From the NCBI GenBank assembly GCA_011682715.1, contig JAACEC010000039.1, forward strand, positions 1-10,226: a stretch of 10,226 nt of DNA. The letters run 5' to 3'. The notes beneath the pieces were generated by a model. The model was given only the letters and a program-made list of their open reading frames with translations. It was not told where the DNA came from and searched no databases. Shown here piece after piece: positions 1-5,694 of this stretch (the stretch's first letter is position 1; the number at the start of each line of letters is the position of its first letter). The DNA is from Pseudomonadota bacterium. Lineage in GTDB: Bacteria; Hydrothermota; 32-111; QNBC01. Both the position numbers and the translations under genes were made by a program.

Positions 1-599
1 CGTTCTATACCGAGTATGATTTTCATTGAAGTGGCTATAGAGCCTAAACCTACGCCGAGAAGGATTCCCCTTTGAGCGGCAAGACTTATCGTGGATAAAA
101 TCCATTCCGTTATGCCGGGCAAACCTTTGTAAATGAGAGAACCTACGGGTACTCTCCCGAGCATAACGATTGTAGCGGTAATCAAAAGAACGGTAGCTTC
201 GGGAGTTCTGGCTCTAAAGGAACGAAAAGCCGCAGACGCAATGTAAAAAGCGAGTAATGAAAACATAGCAGCTTGCATTGGTAATTGAATGTACATAAAT
301 ATGTTCATGAAAAGCGAACCGTTATTGATCCCGCCGAATATACCTATAAGTGCCGTGATAATAAGAGCACTCAAAGTAATTACAGATAGCCACCATCCCT
401 CTTTTCTTCTCTTGATTTTTTGATAGTTTATGATAAATACACCGCCCACACCGAGGACGAGGTAAAATGCACTTATTATGATGACCCAATCGATGGATTG
501 CTTGTAAATCACTTTTGAAACGGGATGCGGTATAAAATACTGAATTATCATTCCGATTCCCGTTAACATTACTATAATTAATGGAAGTCTTCTCTTCAT
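1..599 (-). CDS. Polytopic membrane protein of unknown function, C-terminus beyond the left edge
   Basis: The frame is open from an ATG at 599-597 to the left edge, giving 199 residues with no stop, so the C-terminus is missing. It begins MKRRLPLIIVMLTG. I count about six hydrophobic segments (roughly residues 5-22, 37-60, 70-90, 97-125, 136-155 and 165-195), joined by short basic loops such as KIKRRKEG near 61-68 and RSFRARTPE near 126-134. These put the connecting loops on the cytoplasmic side. There is no recognisable catalytic motif and I cannot name the family. It starts 3 bp after the stop of the DUF6754 gene, and its Shine-Dalgarno (GAGGT) overlaps that stop, so the two are almost certainly translationally coupled and may work together in the membrane. 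The reading frame is secure; the function is unknown. Confidence 0.85.
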   Translation of the reverse strand, partial: MKRRLPLIIVMLTGIGMIIQYFIPHPVSKVIYKQSIDWVIIISAFYLVLGVGGVFIINYQKIKRRKEGWWLSVITLSALIITALIGIFGGINNGSLFMNIFMYIQLPMQAAMFSLLAFYIASAAFRSFRARTPEATVLLITATIVMLGRVPVGSLIYKGLPGITEWILSTISLAAQRGILLGVGLGSIATSMKIILGIE

Positions 600-602
600 T
601 TT

Positions 603-1727
603 CTACCTCACCGTAAGAATGTTGATTAACCAGTTGGATTTAAGTAATCCCAAAATCAAACCGAGTAAAAGTGTGGCAAAAATTACAAGTTTACCGTAAT
701 CTTGCGCCTTTATACTACTTAAAAGAGTGGGTTCCTTGGAAAGGTATGCACCTGCTGCATAGAGTTCTTCTCCCATAATCGTGTAATCACATGAGGTGAT
801 GAAAAACGGGAGCTGATCTACGGCATCGGTTCCTGCAATTTGAATGGCACCTGTAGAATTACCCGTTTCTGCCAGTAGAAGTGATTCAGCATAGAACATA
901 CCGAGAAGGAGTATCGTTGCCGGTTTTTCCCTTACCATTATTCCCTGTACTGCAGCTGCATATGCAAATTGGCTGTCCGTTACAAACCAAACCTTATTGG
1001 GGTTGAAGAGATCAGGCCTCCCCGCTTCAAGATAAGATTCTTTGACTACCTCCTGAGTTACCGAAGCAACGATGGGGTCTCTGTTAGGGACAAGAAGATT
1101 GGTCCCGTATTCGGCGACTTTCTTTGCAACGGGTCCCAGTATATTAACTGCGGCAATTGTTGCTATGTCACTCATAGAGGAGATTCCGGGAACAAAGAGA
1201 ATCGGTTTCCCCATTTCCGTAGCTCTTCCCACCGCTTCGTCAAGGGCATCGAGTCCGGCGATTTTTCGGATAAAAAGTGATTTGCCCTTCTTTGCCGCTC
1301 TGATGAAGTACAAAAGTATGACAAAGTAACCGAGTATGAGTACCAAAATAAGTGTTTTTCCGGCATCAAAGAATTGTGCTTTTGCGGAAACGGGGTTTGA
1401 AGTAACCATTTCCGATAAAATCGTATCCGTTTTGATTCTTATGCCATATTGATATTGGATGCTCCTTGTAACATTTTGATCGACAAATCCCCGTTTTGAT
1501 TGAGGTAGCGTTTTTATCATTTGCCATGTTGTATCGCCTGCGGATTTGCGGAACAGCTCAAATGCATTACAGATACCGGTATAATCCCATTTGACCGTGA
1601 TCGAGGATCCATTGTCATTTGGCGTGTCCACAGCTTTGATTGTAATATCACCGTACAAATCCGAAATGCCAAGGAGAAAAATAAACGAGAAAAAGATCAG
1701 GTATAAGATCAATTTGTAATGTCTCAT
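603..1727 (-). CDS. Signal-anchored fibronectin-III / DUF6754-type membrane protein
   Basis: This 374-residue protein opens with a hydrophobic signal or anchor (residues 5-22). An extracytoplasmic fibronectin type III-like beta domain follows (about 27-117; ITVKWDYTG, FELFRKS and the terminal SNPVSAKA are typical). A transmembrane helix lies at about 124-142, followed by basic residues (RAAKKGKS), so what follows faces the cytoplasm. Residues 150-340 form the conserved DUF6754 region, with TEMGKPILFVPGISS, an NRDPIVAS segment, VWFVTDSQFAYAAAVQG, FYAESLLLAETGN and GTDAVDQLPFFITSCDY. A last helix spans about 347-364. I recognise the domain but know of no biochemical role. Hydrophobic stretches inside it (near 183-200 and 268-285) could be re-entrant or membrane-apposed. 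It is the middle gene of a leftward operon, 10 bp after the GAF gene and 3 bp before another membrane protein, which suggests a membrane complex. The start is set by a strong AAAGGAGA site. Confidence 0.9.
   Translation of the reverse strand: MRHYKLILYLIFFSFIFLLGISDLYGDITIKAVDTPNDNGSSITVKWDYTGICNAFELFRKSAGDTTWQMIKTLPQSKRGFVDQNVTRSIQYQYGIRIKTDTILSEMVTSNPVSAKAQFFDAGKTLILVLILGYFVILLYFIRAAKKGKSLFIRKIAGLDALDEAVGRATEMGKPILFVPGISSMSDIATIAAVNILGPVAKKVAEYGTNLLVPNRDPIVASVTQEVVKESYLEAGRPDLFNPNKVWFVTDSQFAYAAAVQGIMVREKPATILLLGMFYAESLLLAETGNSTGAIQIAGTDAVDQLPFFITSCDYTIMGEELYAAGAYLSKEPTLLSSIKAQDYGKLVIFATLLLGLILGLLKSNWLINILTVR
605..609 (-). promoter_or_regulatory. Ribosome binding site overlapping the upstream stop codon
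   Basis: GAGGT on the minus strand lies 5 nt before the ATG at 599-597 and shares a base with the TAG stop of the DUF6754 gene (603-605). This fixes the start of the membrane protein gene and points to translational coupling. Confidence 0.7.
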
Positions 1728-1731
1728 AGAA

Positions 1732-1739
1732 TCTCCTTT
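1732..1739 (-). promoter_or_regulatory. Strong ribosome binding site for the DUF6754 gene
   Basis: AAAGGAGA on the minus strand ends 4 nt before the ATG at 1727-1725 and overlaps the TAA stop of the GAF gene (1738-1740). This supports the chosen start and coupled translation. Confidence 0.8.
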
Positions 1740-2124
1740 AGTTATGTTTTAAAAAATTTACGATTATATGCGAAATTCTTTCAAGAAATTGTTTGTCTCT
1801 CTCGGAGAATGCATCCGTAGTATCACTATCAATATCGATTTCTCCCCAAAATTTACCATCAATTAGTATGGGGACGACGGTCTCCGAGCGTGTTTCCGCA
1901 CTGCAGGCGAGATAGTTAGTTTTGTTTGTTACGTCAGATACCAAAACAGGGCGTAATGTTTCAGCGGATATTCTACAAATACCTTCACCTATGGCAATTT
2001 CCGTATGCTCGGTGGGTTTTCCGACAAAGGGGCCCAAGTGGAGTTTCCCATTCTCTAAAAGGTAAAATCCGACCCAATCGAAATATGGAATGTTATCATG
2101 CAGCAGGTTGCTTATAAAATGCAT
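1738..2124 (-). CDS. fRMsr-like GAF domain protein, main reading frame (N-terminus split off by a frameshift)
   Basis: The main frame gives 128 residues of a single GAF domain close to free methionine-(R)-sulfoxide reductase. Signature pieces are FDWVGFYLLENGKLHLGPF (15-33), the GEGIC segment with Cys50, NYLACSAETRSETVVP with Cys74, and GEIDIDSD (94-101). The 24-residue spacing of the two cysteines matches Cys94 and Cys118 of the E. coli enzyme. The third family cysteine (Cys84 in E. coli) is absent; the segment reads GKPTEHTE. Reductase activity is therefore uncertain, and a ligand-binding GAF role is possible. The family normally has about 30-40 residues before the FDWVGF segment and only 14 are present here. 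The ATG at 2124 has a poor ribosome site. The missing N-terminus lies upstream in another frame (2195-2133), and joining the two gives about 152 residues, the usual family length. First gene of the leftward operon. Confidence 0.85.
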   Translation of the reverse strand: MHFISNLLHDNIPYFDWVGFYLLENGKLHLGPFVGKPTEHTEIAIGEGICRISAETLRPVLVSDVTNKTNYLACSAETRSETVVPILIDGKFWGEIDIDSDTTDAFSERDKQFLERISHIIVNFLKHN

Positions 2125-2132
2125 TAAACCCC

Positions 2133-2195
2133 TTATCCCTTTTTTTTCTGGGACCTATTTTCAATGGTTTTTATCAAAGTTTCAAAGCTCTTCAT
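2133..2195 (-). CDS. Separated N-terminal segment of the GAF (fRMsr-like) protein
   Basis: A 20-codon frame starts at ATG 2195-2193 and reads MKSFETLIKTIENRS, then QKKKG, then stops at TAA (2133-2135). It has a GAGG ribosome site 4 nt upstream and a promoter just behind that (2213-2241), so it is the natural start of the gene. The amphipathic helix it encodes resembles the usual N-terminal helix of fRMsr-like GAF proteins. One more A, two fewer A, or a -1 ribosomal shift in the run at 2140-2147 fuses it in frame, through GIRGL, to the downstream methionine at 2124. It could be a mutation, a sequence error or a genuine recoding site. Confidence 0.6.
   Translation of the reverse strand: MKSFETLIKTIENRSQKKKG
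2140..2147 (-). other. Frameshift site: run of eight A containing a dnaX-type slippery heptamer
   Basis: On the minus strand the upstream frame reads CAG AAA AAA AAG GGA TAA. The last seven bases before GGA are A AAA AAG in the phase of the classic -1 slippery heptamer (as in E. coli dnaX). A -1 shift there continues GGG ATA AGG GGT TTA ATG, exactly the GAF frame. The zero frame terminates two codons after the AAG. A weak SD-like AGG lies 8 nt upstream. Downstream I see only weak possible stems (GGGTT with AACCT, about 7 nt after the heptamer). A simple indel in the homopolymer explains it equally well. Confidence 0.6.
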
Positions 2196-2198
2196 ACA

Positions 2199-2203
2199 TC
2201 CTC
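2199..2203 (-). promoter_or_regulatory. Ribosome binding site supporting the 2195 start
   Basis: GAGGA on the minus strand sits 3 nt before the ATG at 2195-2193. It is a better site than anything in front of the ATG at 2124 and supports 2195 as the original start of the GAF gene. Confidence 0.5.
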
Positions 2204-2212
2204 GGTAAAAAA

Positions 2213-2241
2213 ATAATAAACAATATTTTAAATTTAATCAA
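2213..2241 (-). promoter_or_regulatory. Sigma-70-type promoter for the leftward GAF/DUF6754 operon
   Basis: On the minus strand TTGATT (2241-2236) and TATTAT (2218-2213) are separated by 17 bp. The predicted transcription start is near 2206, giving a leader of about 11 nt that contains the GAGGA site and leads into the ATG at 2195. The match is good but not perfect, and the region is AT-rich, so chance matches are possible. Its position immediately before a plausible start raises confidence. Confidence 0.5.
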
Positions 2242-2311
2242 GTAGATAAAATAACCTAAATCAGATAGATATGAACTTATTAACCACTTTTCTAACGCTT
2301 CTCGTAAACTT

Positions 2312-2340
2312 TTGACAAATTTTTAATATTGATTTATAAT
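2312..2340 (+). promoter_or_regulatory. Perfect-consensus sigma-70 promoter of the hybrid kinase gene
   Basis: TTGACA (2312-2317) and TATAAT (2335-2340) match both consensus hexamers exactly with the optimal 17 bp spacer. Transcription should start near 2346-2350, essentially at the ATG (2350-2352). That makes the kinase mRNA leaderless or nearly so, and rules out the upstream in-frame TTG at 2329, which lies inside the promoter. Confidence 0.8.
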
Positions 2341-2350
2341 AATAATAATA
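2336..2350 (+). repeat. Short (ATA)5 trinucleotide repeat between -10 box and start codon
   Basis: Five ATA units run from inside the TATAAT box to the A of the ATG start codon. Adding or losing a unit would move the start codon relative to the transcription start by 3 nt without changing the -35/-10 spacing. Five units is short and may be simple AT-rich sequence. Confidence 0.5.
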
Positions 2351-5300
2351 TGAAAAAGATTAAAATTTATATCATTTATTTTTTTATATTTGTTTTATTT
2401 ATCTCAATAAGATTATTTCCCAGAGATCTTTTATCTCGTACGGAAAGAGATTATTGGGATAAAAATGGGACTATCAACATAATCGGCGATACAAAGTATC
2501 CCCCGTTTTATTTTGTAGAACCGAATGGAGAAATAGATGGAATTACACCTGATATATTAAGATGGGCAGCGGTTGAATTGGGTTTGAAGATGGAATTTAA
2601 CCATAGTGATTTTCACAGTGCTATGAAAAGTGTTCTTGCCGGCAAAAACGATGTAATGTGTGACCTATTTTATAGTAAAGCAAGAGATAGTTTATTCGAT
2701 TTCACAGAACCGTTGTATAAAGTTAAAACCTATATCTTTGTTCCTACGGAACGAACGGATATCCATTCGTTAAACGATTTAAACGGGAAAATGGTGGCAA
2801 TTCAAAAAGGTGATTTTGCAATCGGTTTTTTGGGTAAAAAGGGAATAAAGTGCAAGATTATTGAGACTGCTGATTTTGAATCGGCTATTGAAAAATTGAT
2901 AAAGGGCAAAGCTGATGCAGTAGTTGGCGATGATCCCGTGATCATGTACTATGCGTATAAATTAAAAGTCAGAAAGAAAATAAAAAGAGTCGGAGAACCT
3001 TTGTATATGGCAAATAGCTGTCTTGCAGTGAGGAAGGGAGATACCGTATTATTGAATATATTGAATAAATGTGTGAAATTAGCAGAGCAAAAAAATACAA
3101 TAAACAGATTGACCCTTAAATGGTTCGGCATGCCTCTTAACGGATATAAAGAATCGTTAATACAGAAATATGCTCCTGTACTTGTTTATATTGTTTTAAT
3201 ACTTTTGATAATCGTTTTTTCTATATGGTTCTGGAATTTTAGGTTACAGAAAAGCCTCAGGGAGAGAACAATTGATTTGAGAAAGAGTTTGAATGGATTG
3301 CATAACTATAAAGAAGAAATGGAAAATGTTTTAGAAACCATAAAAGGTTATATTTGGTGGGGACGTATAGACAGCAACGGGGAGATTGTAGATTGGAACT
3401 GTTCTGACAGTGTGGTCAGGATTACAGGATATGAAAAAGAAAATTTTAGAACGCAGGATACAAGATTTTGGGAAAAATTAATTTATCCGGAAGATCTTGA
3501 GATGGTGGTTAAAGCCTTTTACGAACTGGAAAATCATGAGAAAGAAATTAATATGGATTATAGGATTGTAACGAATAACGGAAAGATTAAATGGTTATCG
3601 GAAAATGTAAAGATAATTAAAGATAAAAAAACAGGGGAGAAATTTGTTAACGGAATTTGTTTTGATACAACCGAAATGACCTCATTGGAATACAAAAGGG
3701 CATATTTTAAAAGTCTTTTTGAAAGCCTTAACGAAGCTGTTGTAATTACTGACAATGAAGGTAATTTTGTAGATATAAACAATAGTTTCACAGAATTATT
3801 CGGTTATAGCAAAAGTGAAGTTTTGGGGAAAAATTATACTGAAGTAATGACCAATGAGGGAAAAGATACTTATATCAAGAATATAAGAAAAAAATTATCG
3901 GAAAAGCGAAAGTTATTATTTGAAGCAAAAAGAAGAAGTAAAGACGGAACACTGATTGATGTTTTAATAACAGTATCTCCCGTAATTATTAAATCCGAGA
4001 TTCAAGGAGCAATAATACTATTAATAGATTTAAGGGAAAGAGTAAGGCTAATAGAACAGATTAAGGATGAGAGGGAACGATTGCGAACTATATTGAGAAG
4101 TATAGGGGAAACTATTATTGTAACAGATATAGAGGGAAAGATAGATATGCTCAACCGTATTGCCGAAATCCACTTAGGAATCGATTCTAAAAACATAAAA
4201 GGAGTATATTTTGCAGAGGTGTTGAAAATACCGAATACGGATGAGAAGAAAGAAATTATAAATTCATTTGATAAGGCTATAAGAAATAGAGAAGTTGTAA
4301 ATGTTAAAAACGATGTTAATATTATTAGAAAGGACAATCGGGAATATATGTTCAAAATAAATATTTCTCCGATATTTGCCAAAAGTAGTGATGTTAAAGG
4401 AGTGGTCATTGTTTTAAATGATGTTACATATCTTCATAAGATGGAGAACACATTAATAAGGGCAAAAAATTTAGAGTCTCTTGGAGTTTTGGCAGGAGGG
4501 ATCGCCCACGATTTTAACAATTATCTTACAGCTATACTCGGGAATATCGAGATTGCTGAAATGAAGGAAAAAACGAACGGAGATATGAAGCAATTGCTTG
4601 ATAAAATGAAAGATGCTACTATTGATGCAAAAAACTTAACAATGCAACTTTTAACATTTGCAAAAGGTGATACGAATTTGAAGGAGATAACCTTTATTAG
4701 TGACTTAATCAAAGACACTGTATCTTTTGTTTTGAGCGGAAGTAAATCGAATGCAAAAGTTGAAATAGACGAAAATTTGTGGGATGCAGTTGTCGATAAA
4801 GGGCAGATAAAGAATGTGGTAAGCAATTTGTTGATCAATGCGGAACAGTCGATGCCCGAAGGCGGAAACATTACAGTAAAAGCGAATAATGTGATATTAA
4901 CCGAAGATGAGGTTCCGCAACTTCCTCTGGGAAAATATATAAAAATTGATATTATTGACGAGGGAAAGGGGATTCCTAAAGATGTTTTAGATAATATTTT
5001 CGATCCGTATTTCACTACAAAGCGAATGGGGAGTGGCTTAGGATTAGCGACGGCACATTCTATAGTAAAGAATCATGGGGGACTCATAAAAGTTGAATCC
5101 GAAGTAGGAAAGGGTTCCCAATTTACCATATATCTTCCTGCAAGCAGCGAGAGGATAGGTAAGAAAGAGACTGTGATCAATAAAAATATAAAAATAAAAG
5201 CAAGAATACTTGTTATGGATGATGAGAAAATGATACGGGATGTTGTCGGTGAGATGTTAAACATTATGGGATATGAAGTTGATTTTGCAGCGGATGGTAA

Positions 5301-5577
5301 TGAAGCGATTAAGAAATATAAAGATGCAATGGATAAAAACATGAAATTTGATGTTGTTCTACTGGATTTAACAATACCAGGTGGTATGGGGGGTAGGGAG
5401 ACTATAAAAAAACTTCTGGAACTGGATCCTATGGTAAAGGGGATTGTTGTAAGCGGTTATTCAACGGATGTAATAATAAGCAAGTATAAAAAGTACGGAT
5501 TCAAAAATGCGGTTTTGAAACCTTTTCAAATGGAAGAACTCTCATCAGCTTTAAAAGAAGTCCTAAACAGCGAGTAA
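2350..5577 (+). CDS. Hybrid sensor histidine kinase with periplasmic SBP_bac_3 sensor, three PAS domains and a receiver
   Basis: Counting from ATG 2350 (1075 aa), a signal anchor lies at residues 4-21 and a periplasmic solute-binding (SBP_bac_3) domain at about 41-262 (GDTKYPPFYF, GEIDGITPDIL, FDFTEPLY, ending LKWFGMP). A transmembrane helix follows at 277-295, then a basic/coiled linker. Three PAS modules lie at about 322-445, 451-565 and 576-695. The HisKA phosphoacceptor is His720 (GGIAHDFNN). HATPase boxes are N at 826-830, G1 DEGKGIP from 870 and G2 GSGLGL from 894. The C-terminal receiver has acidic Asp957/958, phosphoacceptor Asp1006 (LLDLTIPGGMGG) and Lys1057 (LKPF). All catalytic residues are present. 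It probably binds an amino-acid-like ligand outside, autophosphorylates and relays to its own receiver. No DNA-binding output or partner regulator is encoded nearby, so the final target is unknown. There is no Shine-Dalgarno; the ATG lies at the predicted transcription start. Confidence 0.95.
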   Translation: MKKIKIYIIYFFIFVLFISIRLFPRDLLSRTERDYWDKNGTINIIGDTKYPPFYFVEPNGEIDGITPDILRWAAVELGLKMEFNHSDFHSAMKSVLAGKNDVMCDLFYSKARDSLFDFTEPLYKVKTYIFVPTERTDIHSLNDLNGKMVAIQKGDFAIGFLGKKGIKCKIIETADFESAIEKLIKGKADAVVGDDPVIMYYAYKLKVRKKIKRVGEPLYMANSCLAVRKGDTVLLNILNKCVKLAEQKNTINRLTLKWFGMPLNGYKESLIQKYAPVLVYIVLILLIIVFSIWFWNFRLQKSLRERTIDLRKSLNGLHNYKEEMENVLETIKGYIWWGRIDSNGEIVDWNCSDSVVRITGYEKENFRTQDTRFWEKLIYPEDLEMVVKAFYELENHEKEINMDYRIVTNNGKIKWLSENVKIIKDKKTGEKFVNGICFDTTEMTSLEYKRAYFKSLFESLNEAVVITDNEGNFVDINNSFTELFGYSKSEVLGKNYTEVMTNEGKDTYIKNIRKKLSEKRKLLFEAKRRSKDGTLIDVLITVSPVIIKSEIQGAIILLIDLRERVRLIEQIKDERERLRTILRSIGETIIVTDIEGKIDMLNRIAEIHLGIDSKNIKGVYFAEVLKIPNTDEKKEIINSFDKAIRNREVVNVKNDVNIIRKDNREYMFKINISPIFAKSSDVKGVVIVLNDVTYLHKMENTLIRAKNLESLGVLAGGIAHDFNNYLTAILGNIEIAEMKEKTNGDMKQLLDKMKDATIDAKNLTMQLLTFAKGDTNLKEITFISDLIKDTVSFVLSGSKSNAKVEIDENLWDAVVDKGQIKNVVSNLLINAEQSMPEGGNITVKANNVILTEDEVPQLPLGKYIKIDIIDEGKGIPKDVLDNIFDPYFTTKRMGSGLGLATAHSIVKNHGGLIKVESEVGKGSQFTIYLPASSERIGKKETVINKNIKIKARILVMDDEKMIRDVVGEMLNIMGYEVDFAADGNEAIKKYKDAMDKNMKFDVVLLDLTIPGGMGGRETIKKLLELDPMVKGIVVSGYSTDVIISKYKKYGFKNAVLKPFQMEELSSALKEVLNSE

Positions 5578-5584
5578 GAATTCA

Positions 5585-5612
5585 TTGACAAAAATATTCA
5601 AAACTTTATAAT
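5585..5612 (+). promoter_or_regulatory. Near-consensus sigma-70 promoter of the peptidase operon
   Basis: TTGACA (5585-5590) and TATAAT (5607-5612) are exact hexamers with a 16 bp spacer. The promoter begins 7 bp after the kinase stop codon. The predicted start is near 5619, giving a leader of about 75 nt before the oligopeptidase ATG. An ATG at 5620 falls right at the predicted transcription start. Confidence 0.75.
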
Positions 5613-5619
5613 ACCCTTT

Positions 5620-5685
5620 ATGGAAAACGAAGGTTTGATAACCATGGGAAAGGTCAAAGTGTTTAAGTATATATACAGGAAATAG
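5620..5685 (+). CDS. Possible leaderless 21-codon upstream ORF (leader peptide) before the oligopeptidase gene
   Basis: An ATG 7 nt after the TATAAT box, at or next to the predicted transcription start, opens a 21-codon frame beginning MENEGLITMGK and ending KYIYRK. Its TAG stop (5683-5685) overlaps the AGGAGGT site of the oligopeptidase gene. The placement copies the leaderless kinase start at 2350. The peptide is short and basic and matches nothing I know. Such an overlap could couple translation of the leader to the downstream gene. It could equally be a chance frame in a 75-nt leader, since no Shine-Dalgarno supports it. Confidence 0.35.
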   Translation: MENEGLITMGKVKVFKYIYRK

Positions 5686-5690
5686 GAGGT
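5684..5690 (+). promoter_or_regulatory. Strong ribosome binding site of the oligopeptidase gene
   Basis: AGGAGGT, a full anti-SD match, ends 4 nt before the ATG at 5695 and fixes that start. It overlaps the stop of the possible upstream ORF. Confidence 0.85.
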
Positions 5691-5694
5691 AATT

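Noticed and set aside
2103..2126. Hairpin ATGCA...TGCAT downstream of the A8 run as a frameshift-stimulating structure
   Set aside because: Only 5 bp of stem around a 17-nt loop. It is too weak to count as evidence for programmed frameshifting.
2242..2311. AT-rich intergenic stretch as operator or origin-like repeats
   Set aside because: Only short imperfect words (AGATAGAT, TAACC) recur. I found no convincing palindrome or ordered repeats.
2329..2349. TTG at 2329 as the kinase start, adding the residues MIYNNNN
   Set aside because: It lies inside the consensus promoter (between and within the -35/-10 elements), has no ribosome site, and would not be on the mRNA. The ATG at 2350 begins a proper signal-anchor sequence (MKKIKIYIIYFF).
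4002..5342. Long minus-strand frames opposite the kinase gene (4002-4409, 4521-5015, 5073-5342)
   Set aside because: They are antisense shadows of conserved PAS, HATPase and receiver sequence, are low-complexity (Ser/Ile/Phe-rich), and have no ribosome sites.
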